DNA of 64,000 bases from Hymenobacter sp. YIM 151858-1 (GCF_025979705.1 NZ_CP110136.1:4216001-4280000), one strand, 5' to 3'; positions 17,377 through 26,923 are shown, numbered from the stretch's first letter. Translations and numbers: made by a program. Notes: a model not told the origin generated them from the sequence alone.

Positions 17377-17484
17377 GTTTTCCGTTTTGGTGCTGCAAAG
17401 ATAGGCGGTCCGTTTTGGCTTCTGCAAGTGTTACGCGAATATTTCCGGCTGCGGGCGTTGGCTGCGGCGGCAAGAAGCTGAAAG

Positions 17485-18198
17485 TCAGGCGGAATTTTTT
17501 TGCGTTTTTTTCAGGGCGCGCTTCAGGGCCCGGTCGAAAAGCCAGTACAGGCCAAACACCGAAATGGCAATCAGCCCGGCCACGAGCAACTTGCCGGCCG
17601 TGCCGCTGTCGGGGTCGCGGATTAGGGCAAACACGTCCTGCGCTTTGGTGCCCAGCCAGTAAAAAAACATGCTGCGCGGCAACATGCCCAGCACCGAGGC
17701 CGACAAAAACCGCTTCTTATCCACGCGCATCACCGTGAGCACAAACGTCATGAGCGCAAACGGCAGCACCGGCGAAATGCGCGTGAGCAAAATCAGCTGC
17801 CAGCTTTCGTTTTTGAGCTCCTGCATCACGGCTTCGGCCTTCGGGAAGTGGTGCAGAAAGCGCATCATCTTGCCGTGGTCGAGGCTGGCGGCTACGGCGT
17901 AGCCAACCATGGCCGCCAGCATGTAGCTCAGCACCATGCCCGGAAAGCCCCACCACCCCAAGTAAAACCCCGTTACCAGCGCCACGAAGGTGGTTGGCGT
18001 GAGGGCAAACGCCATGGTAAAAGCAATAATGGCGAAGTAGAGCAGTATTTGCCAGGCCGTGAGGTGCTGCAGCAGTTGCTGGTTTTGGTAGAGCACCCAG
18101 CTAAGCGAAGAACTGCCCACCACCGGCAAAGCCACCAGCAGCCCCATCGAAAACAGGGTGGAAAAGTTGGTGCGAAGCAGTTCGCGGAAGATGCGCAT
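17485..18198 (-). CDS. TVP38/TMEM64 (DedA/VTT-domain) membrane protein
   Basis: A 237-residue inner-membrane protein with five or six hydrophobic segments. The VTT/SNARE-associated signature lies in ALTPTTFVALVTGFYLGWW, with two re-entrant-like parts, and LLTRISPVLPFALMTFVL is the second conserved block (R-x-x-P). Relatives take part in phospholipid flipping or envelope homeostasis. The C-terminus is Lys-rich and faces the cytoplasm. A strong hairpin lies 14 bases upstream of the start codon. The gene runs toward the tRNA, away from the + strand glycosyltransferase. Confidence 0.85.
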   Translation of the reverse strand: MRIFRELLRTNFSTLFSMGLLVALPVVGSSSLSWVLYQNQQLLQHLTAWQILLYFAIIAFTMAFALTPTTFVALVTGFYLGWWGFPGMVLSYMLAAMVGYAVAASLDHGKMMRFLHHFPKAEAVMQELKNESWQLILLTRISPVLPFALMTFVLTVMRVDKKRFLSASVLGMLPRSMFFYWLGTKAQDVFALIRDPDSGTAGKLLVAGLIAISVFGLYWLFDRALKRALKKTQKNSA

Positions 18199-18212
18199 AG
18201 GCTAATAATGAA

Positions 18213-18243
18213 AGCACGGACCGGTTTGGGGCCGGTCCGTGCT
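18213..18243 (-). promoter_or_regulatory. Strong hairpin in leader of VTT-domain gene
   Basis: A perfect 12-bp stem (18213-18224 and 18232-18243) with a 7-nt loop, followed on the minus strand by a T-rich stretch, lies 14-45 bases upstream of the start codon. No minus-strand gene lies upstream that would need a terminator, so it may be an attenuator-like leader structure. Confidence 0.5.
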
Positions 18244-18474
18244 GAACAAAACGAAATCCAATAAAAAAGGTCGAGGCGTGGGCGCCCGATGGGCTATGTG
18301 GCGCGCAGCGGCAACTGCCTCCGTGCGGGCATTGGCGGAGCGAAAGTAGGGAAAGGGACGAATACGCTTGGTAGTTAGGCCGCGGGGCTTTGGGTGCCGG
18401 CGGGGCGTTTTTCAGGTCTGTTATCTTTGTCGGCCGGCGCGTTGCCCTGCGCCCGCTCATCAGCCCTTGTTGTC

Positions 18475-19785
18475 ATGTTCAGTACCCAACAGAAAGCGCT
18501 ATTTCTGCTTTTTTTCACTTTGCTGCTACTGGTGGTGCCGCATGCTGGCTTTAAGGGCGATGTGGACTGCTGGGCGCGCTGGTCGGATAATATCCTGAAC
18601 GAGGGGTTGCCCAACCTGTATCAGTACCCCGATGTCAACTACAACCCCCTGTACCCGTACGTGCTGTGGGTTTATACCAAGCTGATGGGCACGCATGAGA
18701 AGATCATGCACTACCCGCACGCGCTGAAATCCTTTACGCTGCTGTTCGACTTTGCCGGCGCTTTCGCGGCCGTATCGTTGCTGAAGGGGCAGGAGCGCCG
18801 GTTTATGCTGGCGCTGTTGCTGCTGTTCAACGTGGGGTATATGTACAATACCCTGGCCTGGGAGCAGATCGATGCCATCTACACCTTTTTCGGGTTTATG
18901 GCCGTGCTGCTGGCCCTCCGGGGCAACACCGTCGGCAGCGTGCTTTGCCTGTTGCTGGCGCTCAACACCAAGGCCCAGGCCATCATCTTTCTGCCGCCGT
19001 TGCTGTTGCTGTGGTTGCCACAGTGGCTGCGGAGCGCGCGCCGGCAAGTGCTGCCGGCGTTGGGTATTGCGGCGGTACTGCAGCTGCTGATTCTTACGCC
19101 GTTCATTTGGTTTGGGACGCAGAACTACGGCCCGCGCATCGCTTACATCAATTTGCACGCCGCCGACATGTACCCGCACCTCTACATGGGCGCCTGCAAC
19201 CTCTGGACGATTATTGCGCCCGACAGCCCGCTGAAAGTGGTGGAACACTGGACCGACCTGGCCGTGGCGCACGGGCTTACCTACCGCCAGTGGGGCATGC
19301 TGATGTTTATGGGCGCTTCGGCGGTGGCGCTGCTGCCGCTGCTGGCCCTGGCCTGGCAAAACTGGCGGGCCAACCGGCTTCCGGCGCGCTCCGAGCTGGC
19401 TTTGGTGCTGCTCAGCTTCGGCATTATCCCGCTGCTGGCCACTTATTTCAACACCCAAATGCACGAGCGGTACTGGCATCCTGCCGTATTGTTTATGGCT
19501 GCTTACGGTTTCCTGACGCGCCGCTACTGGCTGTACGTGCTGCTTTCGGCGGCTTACTTTCTGCAGCTCGAAGCCATTTTGCAATACCTGCAGCTGCGCA
19601 AGTACTCGGTGTTGCTGTTCGATAAGTATTTCATTGCCGGCTTGTTTACGCTGCTGGTGGTGGGCGCCATGGTTGAGCTGTACTGGCAAGCCCTGCGCAC
19701 CTTGCGCGCGGCCGGCCCGCCTGCTGCCGATGAGGCGCCCTCCGAGGCCCCGGTGCAAGCGGCCCCTTCGCTCTCGGGCACCTAG
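18475..19785 (+). CDS. GT-C fold glycosyltransferase-like membrane protein
   Basis: A 436-residue protein with 9-11 hydrophobic helices. The first luminal loop carries an acidic motif (HAGFKGDVDCWARWSD), as in GT-C mannosyltransferase-like proteins related to PIG-V/Gpi18 or GT87. Later loops contain NLYQYPDVNYNPLYPYV and NTQMHERYWHPA. Such enzymes take polyprenyl-phosphate sugars and add them to lipids or glycans on the outer face of the inner membrane. TATCTTTG at 18422-18429 is a -7 element. The stop codon TAG is formed by a CCTAGG word. The sugar and acceptor cannot be told from sequence. Confidence 0.8.
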   Translation: MFSTQQKALFLLFFTLLLLVVPHAGFKGDVDCWARWSDNILNEGLPNLYQYPDVNYNPLYPYVLWVYTKLMGTHEKIMHYPHALKSFTLLFDFAGAFAAVSLLKGQERRFMLALLLLFNVGYMYNTLAWEQIDAIYTFFGFMAVLLALRGNTVGSVLCLLLALNTKAQAIIFLPPLLLLWLPQWLRSARRQVLPALGIAAVLQLLILTPFIWFGTQNYGPRIAYINLHAADMYPHLYMGACNLWTIIAPDSPLKVVEHWTDLAVAHGLTYRQWGMLMFMGASAVALLPLLALAWQNWRANRLPARSELALVLLSFGIIPLLATYFNTQMHERYWHPAVLFMAAYGFLTRRYWLYVLLSAAYFLQLEAILQYLQLRKYSVLLFDKYFIAGLFTLLVVGAMVELYWQALRTLRAAGPPAADEAPSEAPVQAAPSLSGT

Positions 19786-19915
19786 GGCCGCGCACCCGGA
19801 ACGAATCGTGGCAGCGCGCCGGTTACCCCGGCCAGTGGTATCGACCCTAGGCCCCGCACCTGCCGTTCAAGCAACTGGCCCTAATCACCTAGGGGTTGGC
19901 AGCGGCTGCCAACCG

Positions 19916-19944
19916 TTGGGTTAAGGTTGTCTCGTTTAACTTTG
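19916..19944 (+). promoter_or_regulatory. Bacteroidota-type promoter of the trans-sulfuration gene
   Basis: TTG (19916-19918), an 18-nt spacer, then TAACTTTG (19937-19944), matching the -33/-7 pattern. Transcription should start near 19951, about 36 bases before the ATG. Three CCTAGG words lie just upstream within 110 bp. Confidence 0.75.
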
Positions 19945-19986
19945 GCCGGCCGCACACCCGCGGCCCTGTACCTGCAGCACTAGCGC

Positions 19987-21126
19987 ATGAAATTCGGAAC
20001 GAAAGCTATCCACGCCGGCGTGCACCCCGACCCGACCACGGGGGCCATCATGACGCCGATTTATCAAACCTCGACCTACGTGCAACGCTCGCCCGGCGAC
20101 CACAAAGGCTTCGAGTACTCCCGTACCCACAACCCCACCCGCACGCAGTTGCAAGACGCCCTGGCCGCGCTCGAAAACGGCAAGCACGGCCTGTGCTTCG
20201 CCACGGGTATGGCCGCTATCGATGCGATGGTGAAGCTGCTGGAGCCCGGCGACGAAGTAGTGGCCACCAACGACTTGTACGGCGGCTCGTACCGCATCTT
20301 CACCAAGGTTTTCGCCAAGTACGGCATCGTGTTCAAGTTCGTGCCGATGCACGACGTGCAGGCCGTGCGCGCCGCCATGACGGAGCGCACCAAGCTGGTG
20401 TGGGCCGAAACCCCCACCAACCCGCTGCTGCACATCATCGACATTAAGGCCATGGCCGAAGTGGCGCACGAGTTCGGGGCGCTGCTGGTGGTGGATAATA
20501 CCTTTGCTACCCCGTACCTGCAAACCCCCCTCGACCTAGGCGCCGACGTGGTGATGCACTCGCTCACCAAGTACATGGGCGGCCACTCCGATGTGGTAAT
20601 GGGCGCCCTCATCGTGAAAGACGACGAGCTGCACCAGCGCATCGCCTTCATTCAGAACGCCTCGGGCGGCACGCCCGGGCCCCAGGACTGCTTCCTGATT
20701 TTGCGCGGCCTGAAAACCCTGCACGTGCGCATGCAGCGCCACTGCGAAAACGGCCGTGCCGTGGCCGAGTTTCTGCGCCAGCATCCGCGCGTGGCCCAGG
20801 TGTACTGGCCCGGGCTGGAGTCGCACCCCAACCACCAGGTGGCCCGCCAGCAAATGCGCGACTTCGGCGGCATGATTTCCTTTGTGCTGAAAGGCGACAA
20901 AGTAGAAGATGCCGTGCAGGTGCTCGAGAAATTCCAGCTGTTTTCGCTGGCCGAAAGCCTAGGTGGCGTCGAGAGTCTGAGCGGCCACCCGGCCACGATG
21001 ACGCACGCCAGCATTCCGGCCGAAGAGCGCCGCAAAGCCGGCCTGTCCGACTCGCTCATTCGTTTGTCGGTGGGTATTGAGGATGCCGAAGACCTGATCG
21101 AAGACCTGGCTCAGGCCCTGGGGTAA
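19987..21126 (+). CDS. Cystathionine gamma-synthase / gamma-lyase family PLP enzyme
   Basis: A 379-residue fold-type I PLP enzyme of the Cys/Met metabolism family. Lys195 in SLTKYMGGHSDV is the Schiff-base lysine. YSRTHNPTR binds PLP phosphate from the neighbouring subunit, and ETPTNPLLHIIDI and VVDNTFATPYLQ are standard. The C-terminal SVGIEDAEDLIEDL binds the substrate carboxylate. Length is typical. Sequence alone does not separate cystathionine gamma-synthase (methionine synthesis) from gamma-lyase (cysteine synthesis); methionine or cysteine biosynthesis is a safe role. It has its own promoter, and a small interrupted gene follows within six bases. Confidence 0.92.
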   Translation: MKFGTKAIHAGVHPDPTTGAIMTPIYQTSTYVQRSPGDHKGFEYSRTHNPTRTQLQDALAALENGKHGLCFATGMAAIDAMVKLLEPGDEVVATNDLYGGSYRIFTKVFAKYGIVFKFVPMHDVQAVRAAMTERTKLVWAETPTNPLLHIIDIKAMAEVAHEFGALLVVDNTFATPYLQTPLDLGADVVMHSLTKYMGGHSDVVMGALIVKDDELHQRIAFIQNASGGTPGPQDCFLILRGLKTLHVRMQRHCENGRAVAEFLRQHPRVAQVYWPGLESHPNHQVARQQMRDFGGMISFVLKGDKVEDAVQVLEKFQLFSLAESLGGVESLSGHPATMTHASIPAEERRKAGLSDSLIRLSVGIEDAEDLIEDLAQALG

Positions 21127-21131
21127 GCTTC

Positions 21132-21587
21132 ATGTTGCGCCATTATGTGTTGCTCTTAGGTATGCTGCTGGGAATGTGGAGCCCGATCCACGCCCAGCAG
21201 TCTGCCGAAAGCGCGGAGCCGTTTCGTAAAGCCAATGCTGTGCTGCTATACACAAATGCGGCGCCTGATTCGGTATTACATGCGATGGCCGAAAACCTCC
21301 GTCGCCGCGGCTTCGAAACTGCTGAATAGGATGATCATCATCTGGTGACAGTACCCGGCATAGAAACCGGCAGCCAAGGCTGGCCGCTAGTCATTCGGGC
21401 GGAGCGCATGGCTGGCGGCGTGGTGCTCACGGGAACATACCGCATGGAAGAATTAGCCGGTCGGCCCGAGTTTGCTGCCGAATTTTTAGGATTCGAATGG
21501 TCGCCGGCCAAAAGCAGTTTCAGGCAAGTCGAGAAAACAGCTCGCCTTGTTGGCCGCGGCACCGTTAAGTACAGCCGACGCAAGTAG
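21132..21587 (+). pseudogene. Small secreted protein interrupted by an in-frame TAG
   Basis: One reading frame runs from ATG 21132 to TAG 21587 with a single amber codon at 21327-21329. The first part (65 residues) has a signal peptide (MLRHYVLLLGMLLGMWSPIHAQ) and ends in RRRGFETAE. After the TAG the same frame goes on for 86 codons with protein-like sequence (DDHHLVTVPGIETG and later GGVVLTGTYRMEEL). No frameshift is needed to join them. Either the gene was recently broken, the base is a sequence error, or the stop is read through. It starts five bases after the PLP enzyme, so it may be co-transcribed. Family not recognised. Confidence 0.65.
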
Positions 21588-21604
21588 CATTTCCAGTTTC
21601 AGCC

Positions 21605-21639
21605 AAAAGCCCCGGCAGAGCAAATCTGTCGGGGCTTTT
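21605..21639. terminator. Bidirectional terminator
   Basis: A 14-bp stem with one G-T pair (21605-21618 and 21626-21639), with A-run before and T-run after, between two convergent genes. Confidence 0.88.
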
Positions 21640-21664
21640 GTTAGAGTTCAGCTGGAAAAATAAG

Positions 21665-22675
21665 CTACTTCGCCGGTGTCGAGTTCGACTCCAGCATCTG
21701 GAACAGCTCGTCAAGCTTAGGCGTGAGGATAATCTCGGTGCGGCGGTTCAGGGCCTTGTTCTGGGGCGAGTCGTTTTTGGCGACGGGCACGTACTGCGAG
21801 CGGCCCGATGCCGTAACGCGCTCGGGCTGCACGCCACCTACGGTTAGCAGGCGCGCAATTTCGGTAGCACGCAGGGCCGAGAGGTCCCAGTTGTCGGCCA
21901 TGCCGGCGGTGCCTTTCAGGATGGGCACGTTATCGGTGTGGCCTTCTACCACCACGTTCACGTCGCGCTGGTCTTTCAGCACGCCGGCCAGTTTGGTAAG
22001 CGCCTCCTGGCCTTTCGGGTCGACTTTGGTGGAGCCCGACTTGAACAGCAGCTGCTCCGACAGCGACACGTACACCTTGCCGTCCTTTACCTGCACCTGC
22101 AAGTCGCTGGCCTTAAACGAGAGCAGGGCATTGCTTACCTTGGCTTTGAGGGCGTTTACGGCAGCGTCTTTCTCGGCCAGGGCCTTTTCGAGCTCGGCCA
22201 GCTTCGCCTCGCGCGACTTCACGTCGGAAGCCAGCTTGTCGATTTCGTTGCGGCTTTTGTTGAGGTTGTTGGCCAGGTCGCCCAGCTCGGCCTCGCGGCG
22301 GGCCAGGTCTTGCGCTACCTTTTGGTAGTCGGCATTCTTGTTGGCCAGCACCTTTTCGTTGTTCTTCAGCAGCTTGTCGTAGGTGTCGCTCAGCTCGCGG
22401 TACAAGCCTTGGGTGCGGCGCAAAATGGTGCCGGTTTGGGCCGAGTCGTTTACGAGGCGCTTGTTTTCGAGGCGCAGCGCACTCAGCTCCTCGTTGGCTT
22501 TCTTCAGCTCGGCCACCGCGTCGCGGGCCTGGCGCTCGGCCGATTCGCGGGCTTGTTCGGTGGCCTCGTGGCGGGCCTTCAGGTCGTCAAACTTTTTGGA
22601 GGCAACGCAGCTGGGCAGTGCCGTGCCAGCCAGGATTAAAGCGGCCAGCAGCAGGGGAGAGGTTGACTTCTTCAC
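21665..22675 (-). CDS. OmpA-family coiled-coil protein, probable lipoprotein
   Basis: 336 residues from a GTG start ([17 protein letters not shown], then a possible lipobox LPSC). Residues about 25-190 form a long Lys/Glu/Ala-rich coiled coil with heptads. The C-terminal 140 residues are an OmpA peptidoglycan-binding domain: [28 protein letters not shown] and [10 protein letters not shown]. This layout spans the periplasm and ties the membrane to the cell wall. No ATG lies at the start of the signal sequence; the upstream in-frame ATG (MFGLAADVF) would bury it, so GTG is preferred. It is divergent from the aldolase gene and shares about 280 bp with it. Confidence 0.87.
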   Translation of the reverse strand: MKKSTSPLLLAALILAGTALPSCVASKKFDDLKARHEATEQARESAERQARDAVAELKKANEELSALRLENKRLVNDSAQTGTILRRTQGLYRELSDTYDKLLKNNEKVLANKNADYQKVAQDLARREAELGDLANNLNKSRNEIDKLASDVKSREAKLAELEKALAEKDAAVNALKAKVSNALLSFKASDLQVQVKDGKVYVSLSEQLLFKSGSTKVDPKGQEALTKLAGVLKDQRDVNVVVEGHTDNVPILKGTAGMADNWDLSALRATEIARLLTVGGVQPERVTASGRSQYVPVAKNDSPQNKALNRRTEIILTPKLDELFQMLESNSTPAK

Positions 22676-22902
22676 AGACAAAATTGGGCAAAACACGTCG
22701 GCCGCCAGGCCGAACATACGGCCTTGGCAAGGTAGCTTTTTTAGCGGCAGCAAGCCCCAAAGAGGCCGCGGAATATGCGCCCGGACGGTGCCTGGCTGTG
22801 GGCGGGCCTGTTCACCTAGGGCCAGCCGGCATAATGGTTTGCGGTGGCCATTGCCAGCTAAACACTCGTTCGTTTCCGGCCCGCCAGAACGGATTCGGCC
22901 TA

Positions 22903-22910
22903 TATATTTG
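22903..22910 (+). promoter_or_regulatory. -7 element of the aldolase gene
   Basis: TATATTTG matches TANNTTTG, 45 bases before the aldolase ATG. A convincing TTG at -33 is missing. Confidence 0.5.
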
Positions 22911-22955
22911 CGGCATCGTTCTATTTCCCATTCCCACCCTTTCACCCCATTTTCA

Positions 22956-24008
22956 ATGGAAACGAGCACCCTCCAGGTAAGCGCCGAAGTTGACGCGCTG
23001 CTCCAGCACGAGTGTCAGACCATCACCAAGGACCAGATTCACCAGCCGGGTCCCGACTTTATCGACCGTTGCTTTCTGCAGTCGAACCGCTCGCCGCAGG
23101 TGCTGCGCAGCCTGGGCCAGCTCTACAACTCGGGCCGGTTGGCCGGCACCGGCTACATGAGCATTCTGCCCGTCGACCAAGGCATCGAGCACACGGCCGG
23201 CGCCTCGTTCGGCCCGAACCCGATGTACTTCGACCCCGAAAACATCATCAAGCTGGCTGTTGAAGGAGGCTGCAACGCGGTGGCTACCACCTTCGGCACG
23301 TTTGGTACGGTGGCCCGCAAGTACGCCCACAAAATCCCGTTCCTGGTTAAAATCAACCACAACGAGCTGCTGACCTACCCCAACAAGTTCGACCAGATCA
23401 TGTTCGGCTCGGTGGAAGAAGCCTGGAACCTGGGCGCTACGGCCGTGGGGGCTACCATTTACTTCGGTTCCGAGGAGTCGGGCCGCCAGATTCAGGAAGT
23501 GGCCGCCGCCTTCGAGCGCGCCCACGAGCTGGGCATGGCCACGGTGCTGTGGTGCTACACCCGCAACAACGCCTTCAAAAACGGCGACAAAGACTTCCAC
23601 GTGTCGGCCGACCTCACCGGCCAGGCCAACCACCTGGGCGTAACCATCGGGGCCGACATCATCAAGCAGAAGCTGCCCGAAAACAACGGCGGTTTCTCGA
23701 CCTTGAAGTTCGGCAAAACGCACAAGGCCATGTACGAAACCTTGTCGTCGGAAAACCCCATCGACCTAGCGCGCTACCAGGTGGCCAACTGCTACATGGG
23801 CCGCATCGGTCTCATCAACTCGGGCGGCGAGAGCAAAGGCGCTACCGACCGCGAAGAGGCCATCCGCACGGCCATCATCAACAAGCGGGCCGGGGGCCAG
23901 GGCCTGATTTCGGGCCGCAAAGCCTTCCAGCGCCCCTTTGCCGAAGGCGTAGACCTGCTGAACGCCATTCAGGACGTGTACCTCGACGAGCGCATCACGC
24001 TGGCGTAA
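22956..24008 (+). CDS. fbaB: Class I fructose-bisphosphate aldolase (DhnA/FbaB type)
   Basis: A 350-residue cytoplasmic enzyme that splits fructose 1,6-bisphosphate into dihydroxyacetone phosphate and glyceraldehyde 3-phosphate through a Schiff base. The DhnA-type TIM barrel shows [14 protein letters not shown] near 70, [11 protein letters not shown] near 125, and Lys237 in [15 protein letters not shown] as the likely Schiff-base lysine. [11 protein letters not shown] binds phosphate. The ATG at 22956 was chosen because longer in-frame sequence reads back through the divergent gene. Length matches FbaB. Confidence 0.93.
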   Translation: METSTLQVSAEVDALLQHECQTITKDQIHQPGPDFIDRCFLQSNRSPQVLRSLGQLYNSGRLAGTGYMSILPVDQGIEHTAGASFGPNPMYFDPENIIKLAVEGGCNAVATTFGTFGTVARKYAHKIPFLVKINHNELLTYPNKFDQIMFGSVEEAWNLGATAVGATIYFGSEESGRQIQEVAAAFERAHELGMATVLWCYTRNNAFKNGDKDFHVSADLTGQANHLGVTIGADIIKQKLPENNGGFSTLKFGKTHKAMYETLSSENPIDLARYQVANCYMGRIGLINSGGESKGATDREEAIRTAIINKRAGGQGLISGRKAFQRPFAEGVDLLNAIQDVYLDERITLA

Positions 24009-24023
24009 GTTTTTTGGGCCGAT

Positions 24024-24158
24024 AGCTGCTGGCTGTTAGCTGTTAGCTTTCTTTGCAGAAAGAAAGCGACGCTGGCAGCCAGCAGTTTTCTTTGTTTGCG
24101 CAACTTAAAAGAGCAGTTTCAATAAGCTAGCAGCCAGCAGCTGATAGCTAATAGCTTA
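24024..24158. repeat. Low-complexity inverted-repeat cassette before accD
   Basis: An 18-nt arm at 24024-24041 (AGCTGCTGGCTGTTAGCT) is matched 17 of 18 by the complement of 24125-24142. Further AGCTGTTAGC and GATAGCTAATAGC words surround them. The block fills almost the whole leader between the aldolase and accD. Confidence 0.65.
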
Positions 24159-24165
24159 CGACACA

Positions 24166-25041
24166 ATGGCTTGGTTTAAGCGTCAGGAGAAAGGCATCAT
24201 CACCCCCACGGAGCAGAAAAAGGAGACCCCCGACGGCCTCTGGTACAAGTGCCCGGAGTGCGGCACCGTGAGCGACATGGGCGAACATCGTCGGCTCCTG
24301 TATACGTGCGCCAAGTGCAACTACCACGACCGCATCGACTCGGCCGAGTACTTTGAGGTGCTGTTTGACAACAACCGCTTCGAGGAGCTCGACGCCGATT
24401 TATCGTCGGGCGACCCGCTCCACTTCGTCGATACCAAGCCGTACCCGCAGCGCATCAGCTCAACGCAGTGCGCCACGGGCCTGAAGGACGCCGTGCGCAC
24501 CGCACACGGCCAGATCAACGGCCTCGACCTGGTAGTGGCCTGCATGGATTTTAAATTCATCGGTGGCTCGATGGGCTCGGTAGTGGGCGAGAAGATTGCC
24601 CGCGCTATTGACTATGCCCGCAAAAACCGCATTCCGTTCCTGATGATCAGCAAATCGGGTGGGGCGCGCATGATGGAGGCCGGCTACTCGCTGATGCAAA
24701 TGGCCAAAACCTCGGCCAAGCTGGCCTTGCTGGCCGAAGCCGGCGTGCCTTACATCTCCTTGCTCACCGACCCTACCACCGGCGGCGTTACGGCCTCGTA
24801 CGCCATGCTCGGCGACTTCAACATCTCGGAGCCCGGCGCGCTGATTGGCTTTGCCGGACCTAGGGTTATCAAGGAAACCATCGGCAAGGACTTGCCCAAG
24901 GGTTTCCAGAGCGCCGAGTTCGTGCTGGAGCACGGCTTCCTCGATTTCATTGTGGATCGGAAGCAGCTGAAGCAAAAGCTCAGCGACCTGCTCACGATGC
25001 TGCGCCCGGCCGAGGTGCCCGCCGACCCGGCCCGCGCCTAG
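24166..25041 (+). CDS. accD: Acetyl-CoA carboxylase carboxyltransferase subunit beta
   Basis: A 291-residue subunit which, with AccA, moves CO2 from carboxybiotin to acetyl-CoA to make malonyl-CoA, the first step of fatty-acid synthesis. The N-terminal zinc ribbon is complete (KCPECGTV and YTCAKCNYH). The crotonase-like body has the oxyanion segments [29 protein letters not shown] and [17 protein letters not shown]. Length is typical. The GPRVI sequence is coded through a CCTAGG word, and the stop TAG is formed by another. A strong terminator follows, so the gene is probably transcribed alone. Confidence 0.96.
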   Translation: MAWFKRQEKGIITPTEQKKETPDGLWYKCPECGTVSDMGEHRRLLYTCAKCNYHDRIDSAEYFEVLFDNNRFEELDADLSSGDPLHFVDTKPYPQRISSTQCATGLKDAVRTAHGQINGLDLVVACMDFKFIGGSMGSVVGEKIARAIDYARKNRIPFLMISKSGGARMMEAGYSLMQMAKTSAKLALLAEAGVPYISLLTDPTTGGVTASYAMLGDFNISEPGALIGFAGPRVIKETIGKDLPKGFQSAEFVLEHGFLDFIVDRKQLKQKLSDLLTMLRPAEVPADPARA

Positions 25042-25065
25042 GTCGAGTTCGGCACGCTTGTTGGT

Positions 25066-25104
25066 AAACCCCGTTTGGCTCTGTGCGAGAGCCAAACGGG
25101 GTTT
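25066..25104 (+). terminator. accD terminator
   Basis: A perfect 15-bp stem (25066-25080 and 25090-25104) with a 9-nt loop, just after accD. Confidence 0.88.
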
Positions 25105-25264
25105 GCTGCTTTCAACCCGTTGTTCGGCCAGACGAACACCTTGCGGAAAGGCAGCCTTTATTAACCCTACTCTATATTCATCCGAACATTTTCGGGCTGA
25201 ATGCAGTAAGTACCGGGAAAAGACAATCTGGCTAAGTCTCTCAACTCATTCCAAACATACGTTC

Positions 25265-26032
25265 ATGAAATCTTTCAAATCCCTTCTGGCGCTACTGATG
25301 GTGTTTACCATGCTGTTCAGCGCGTGTCAATCTTCGCGTCCGGCCGCTGGTGGCAGCACCGGCAGCACCAGCACCGGCAACGACCTGCCCTCCGGCAATG
25401 GCTCGGGCGAGCGTAAAACCGGCATGAGCAAAACGGCCAAAGGCGGCATTATCGGCGCCGGCGCCGGTGCCGTGGCGGGTGGTGTGCTGGGCCGCGTAAT
25501 CGGCGGCAAAAACGGTACGGCTGCGGGCGCCATTATTGGTGCTACCGTGGGTGGTGCTTCGGGCGCCATCATCGGCCGCAAAATGGATAAGCAAGCCGAA
25601 GAGCTGCAGCGCGACATGAAGAATGCCCGCGTTGAGCGCGTAGGCGAAGGCATCAAGATTACCTTCGATGCCGGTATCCTGTTCGATACCAACAAGTCGG
25701 ACTTGCGTGCGGCTTCGGTACAGGAAATCGACAAGATGGCTGAGGTGCTGAAAAAGTACCCCGACACGAACGTTATCGTGGAAGGCCACACCGACAACAC
25801 CGGTTCGGATGCCATCAACCAGCCGCTGTCGGAGCGCCGCGCCCAGGCCGTTGCCAACGAGGCAATTGCCAAAGGCGTAGAAACGGGCCGCATCACCACC
25901 AAGGGCTACGGTTCGTCGCAGCCGGTGGCCGACAACACCACGGCTGAAGGCCGCCAGGCTAACCGCCGCGTTGAAATTGCCATCTTCGCCAACGAAAAGA
26001 TGAAGAAGGCAGCCGAGCGCGGCGAACTGTAA
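25265..26032 (+). CDS. OmpA-family lipoprotein with glycine-zipper segment
   Basis: 255 residues. A lipoprotein signal ends in LFSACQ. Then comes a Ser/Gly-rich linker, a glycine-zipper segment at about 55-105 (GAGAGAVAGGVLGRVIGG and GATVGGASGAIIG), and an OmpA domain with VIVEGHTDNTGSDA, LSERRAQAVANEAI and NRRVEIAIFANEK. The glycine zipper probably inserts in or packs against the outer membrane while the OmpA domain holds peptidoglycan. It is a close paralogue of the gene at 26924, with most motifs identical; here the anchor is a lipid, there it is not. It ends in a strong terminator. Confidence 0.92.
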   Translation: MKSFKSLLALLMVFTMLFSACQSSRPAAGGSTGSTSTGNDLPSGNGSGERKTGMSKTAKGGIIGAGAGAVAGGVLGRVIGGKNGTAAGAIIGATVGGASGAIIGRKMDKQAEELQRDMKNARVERVGEGIKITFDAGILFDTNKSDLRAASVQEIDKMAEVLKKYPDTNVIVEGHTDNTGSDAINQPLSERRAQAVANEAIAKGVETGRITTKGYGSSQPVADNTTAEGRQANRRVEIAIFANEKMKKAAERGEL

Positions 26033-26060
26033 GCCAGCCGCTGCCAGAGCACTTTATCGC

Positions 26061-26092
26061 AAAGAAGGCCGCACCTGGGTGCGGCCTTCTTT
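26061..26092 (+). terminator. Terminator
   Basis: A 15-bp stem (26061-26075 and 26078-26092) with a tiny loop and a T-run, after the OmpA lipoprotein gene. Confidence 0.88.
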
Positions 26093-26227
26093 TTTGTATG
26101 CCGTTCAGGCTGTAGCACATACCTGCGCCGTTGTGTAACCTAGGGCGTATGAGTCTGCGTTTAAAGTCCTATAAAACCTGGATTGGTCAATGTCATTGAC
26201 TTAGTATCCATTTAAACCAGAACTCCC

Positions 26228-26527
26228 ATGAAACTTCATAAAGCTATTGTTGCCGCCGTTCTTTCGGTTACGCTGTTGGGCGGCGCTACGGTAACTGCCG
26301 AGGCGCAGGTTACCAAACCCAAAACCTGGAGCAAGAAAGGCAAAGGCGCTGCTGTTGGCGCCGGTGCCGGCGCCGTAACGGGTGCCGTAATTGCCGGTAA
26401 AGGCGACCGGGGCAAAGGGGCCCTCATCGGGGGCGCTGCCGGTGCGGTAGGCGGTGCGCTTATCGGCCGCAAAAAGGATAAAAAGAAAGACCCGCAGCGC
26501 TACGAGCAGTACACGCGCAAGGACTAA
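26228..26527 (+). CDS. Small glycine-zipper envelope protein
   Basis: A 99-residue protein: signal peptide (MKLHKAIVAAVLSVTLLGG, cleavage near AEAQ), a Lys-rich stretch, then a glycine zipper (AAVGAGAGAVTGAVIAG and IGGAAGAVGGALIG), and a Lys/Asp/Arg-rich tail. It looks like the glycine-zipper part of its two OmpA neighbours without the peptidoglycan domain. Such proteins associate with the outer membrane; the role here is unknown. It has its own terminator, so the three genes are likely separate transcripts despite their clustering. Confidence 0.8.
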   Translation: MKLHKAIVAAVLSVTLLGGATVTAEAQVTKPKTWSKKGKGAAVGAGAGAVTGAVIAGKGDRGKGALIGGAAGAVGGALIGRKKDKKKDPQRYEQYTRKD

Positions 26528-26555
26528 GCTGCGGCACCTTGTCCTAGGTGCTTTT

Positions 26556-26597
26556 CAGCAAAAAGGCCACTCCGCTTGCGGGGTGGCCTTTTTGCTG
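26556..26597 (+). terminator. Terminator
   Basis: A 15-bp outer stem (26556-26570 and 26583-26597), extended inward by a further short stem, with T-run. Confidence 0.87.
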
Positions 26598-26870
26598 GAG
26601 CTTAGCGGCAACTTTTGGCTTATGGGCGCGTTCAAGGGCTCGGCTCGATGGTGGCTGCCGTACGCAAGCCCGGGGCCCAACGGCCATCGGCAAGCCGGGT
26701 ACCTAGGGAAAACCAAAGCGCCGCAAAATAGAGCCTGCGCTGAGCTACAAAAATAAATGCCTGAAATTCAGGGCTTGCAGGTGAATATTGTGCCGGTAGC
26801 CTGTTTTTGGCAAGGAGGTTGCCTTAAACCAAACAAGCCAGCAGGCAAGGCCCAAACGCCCACTCTGCGT
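26598..26870. other. Intergenic stretch with no gene seen
   Basis: No coding signal stands out. One CCTAGG word is at 26702. The right part turns AT-rich before the next promoter element. Confidence 0.45.
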
Positions 26871-26878
26871 TAAGTTTG
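26871..26878 (+). promoter_or_regulatory. -7 element of the second OmpA gene
   Basis: TAAGTTTG matches TANNTTTG, 45 bases before the ATG at 26924. No clear -33 TTG was found. Confidence 0.5.
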
Positions 26879-26923
26879 CACGCTGGCCCACATTCCGAAA
26901 CTCAACAACCCAATTCCATACCC

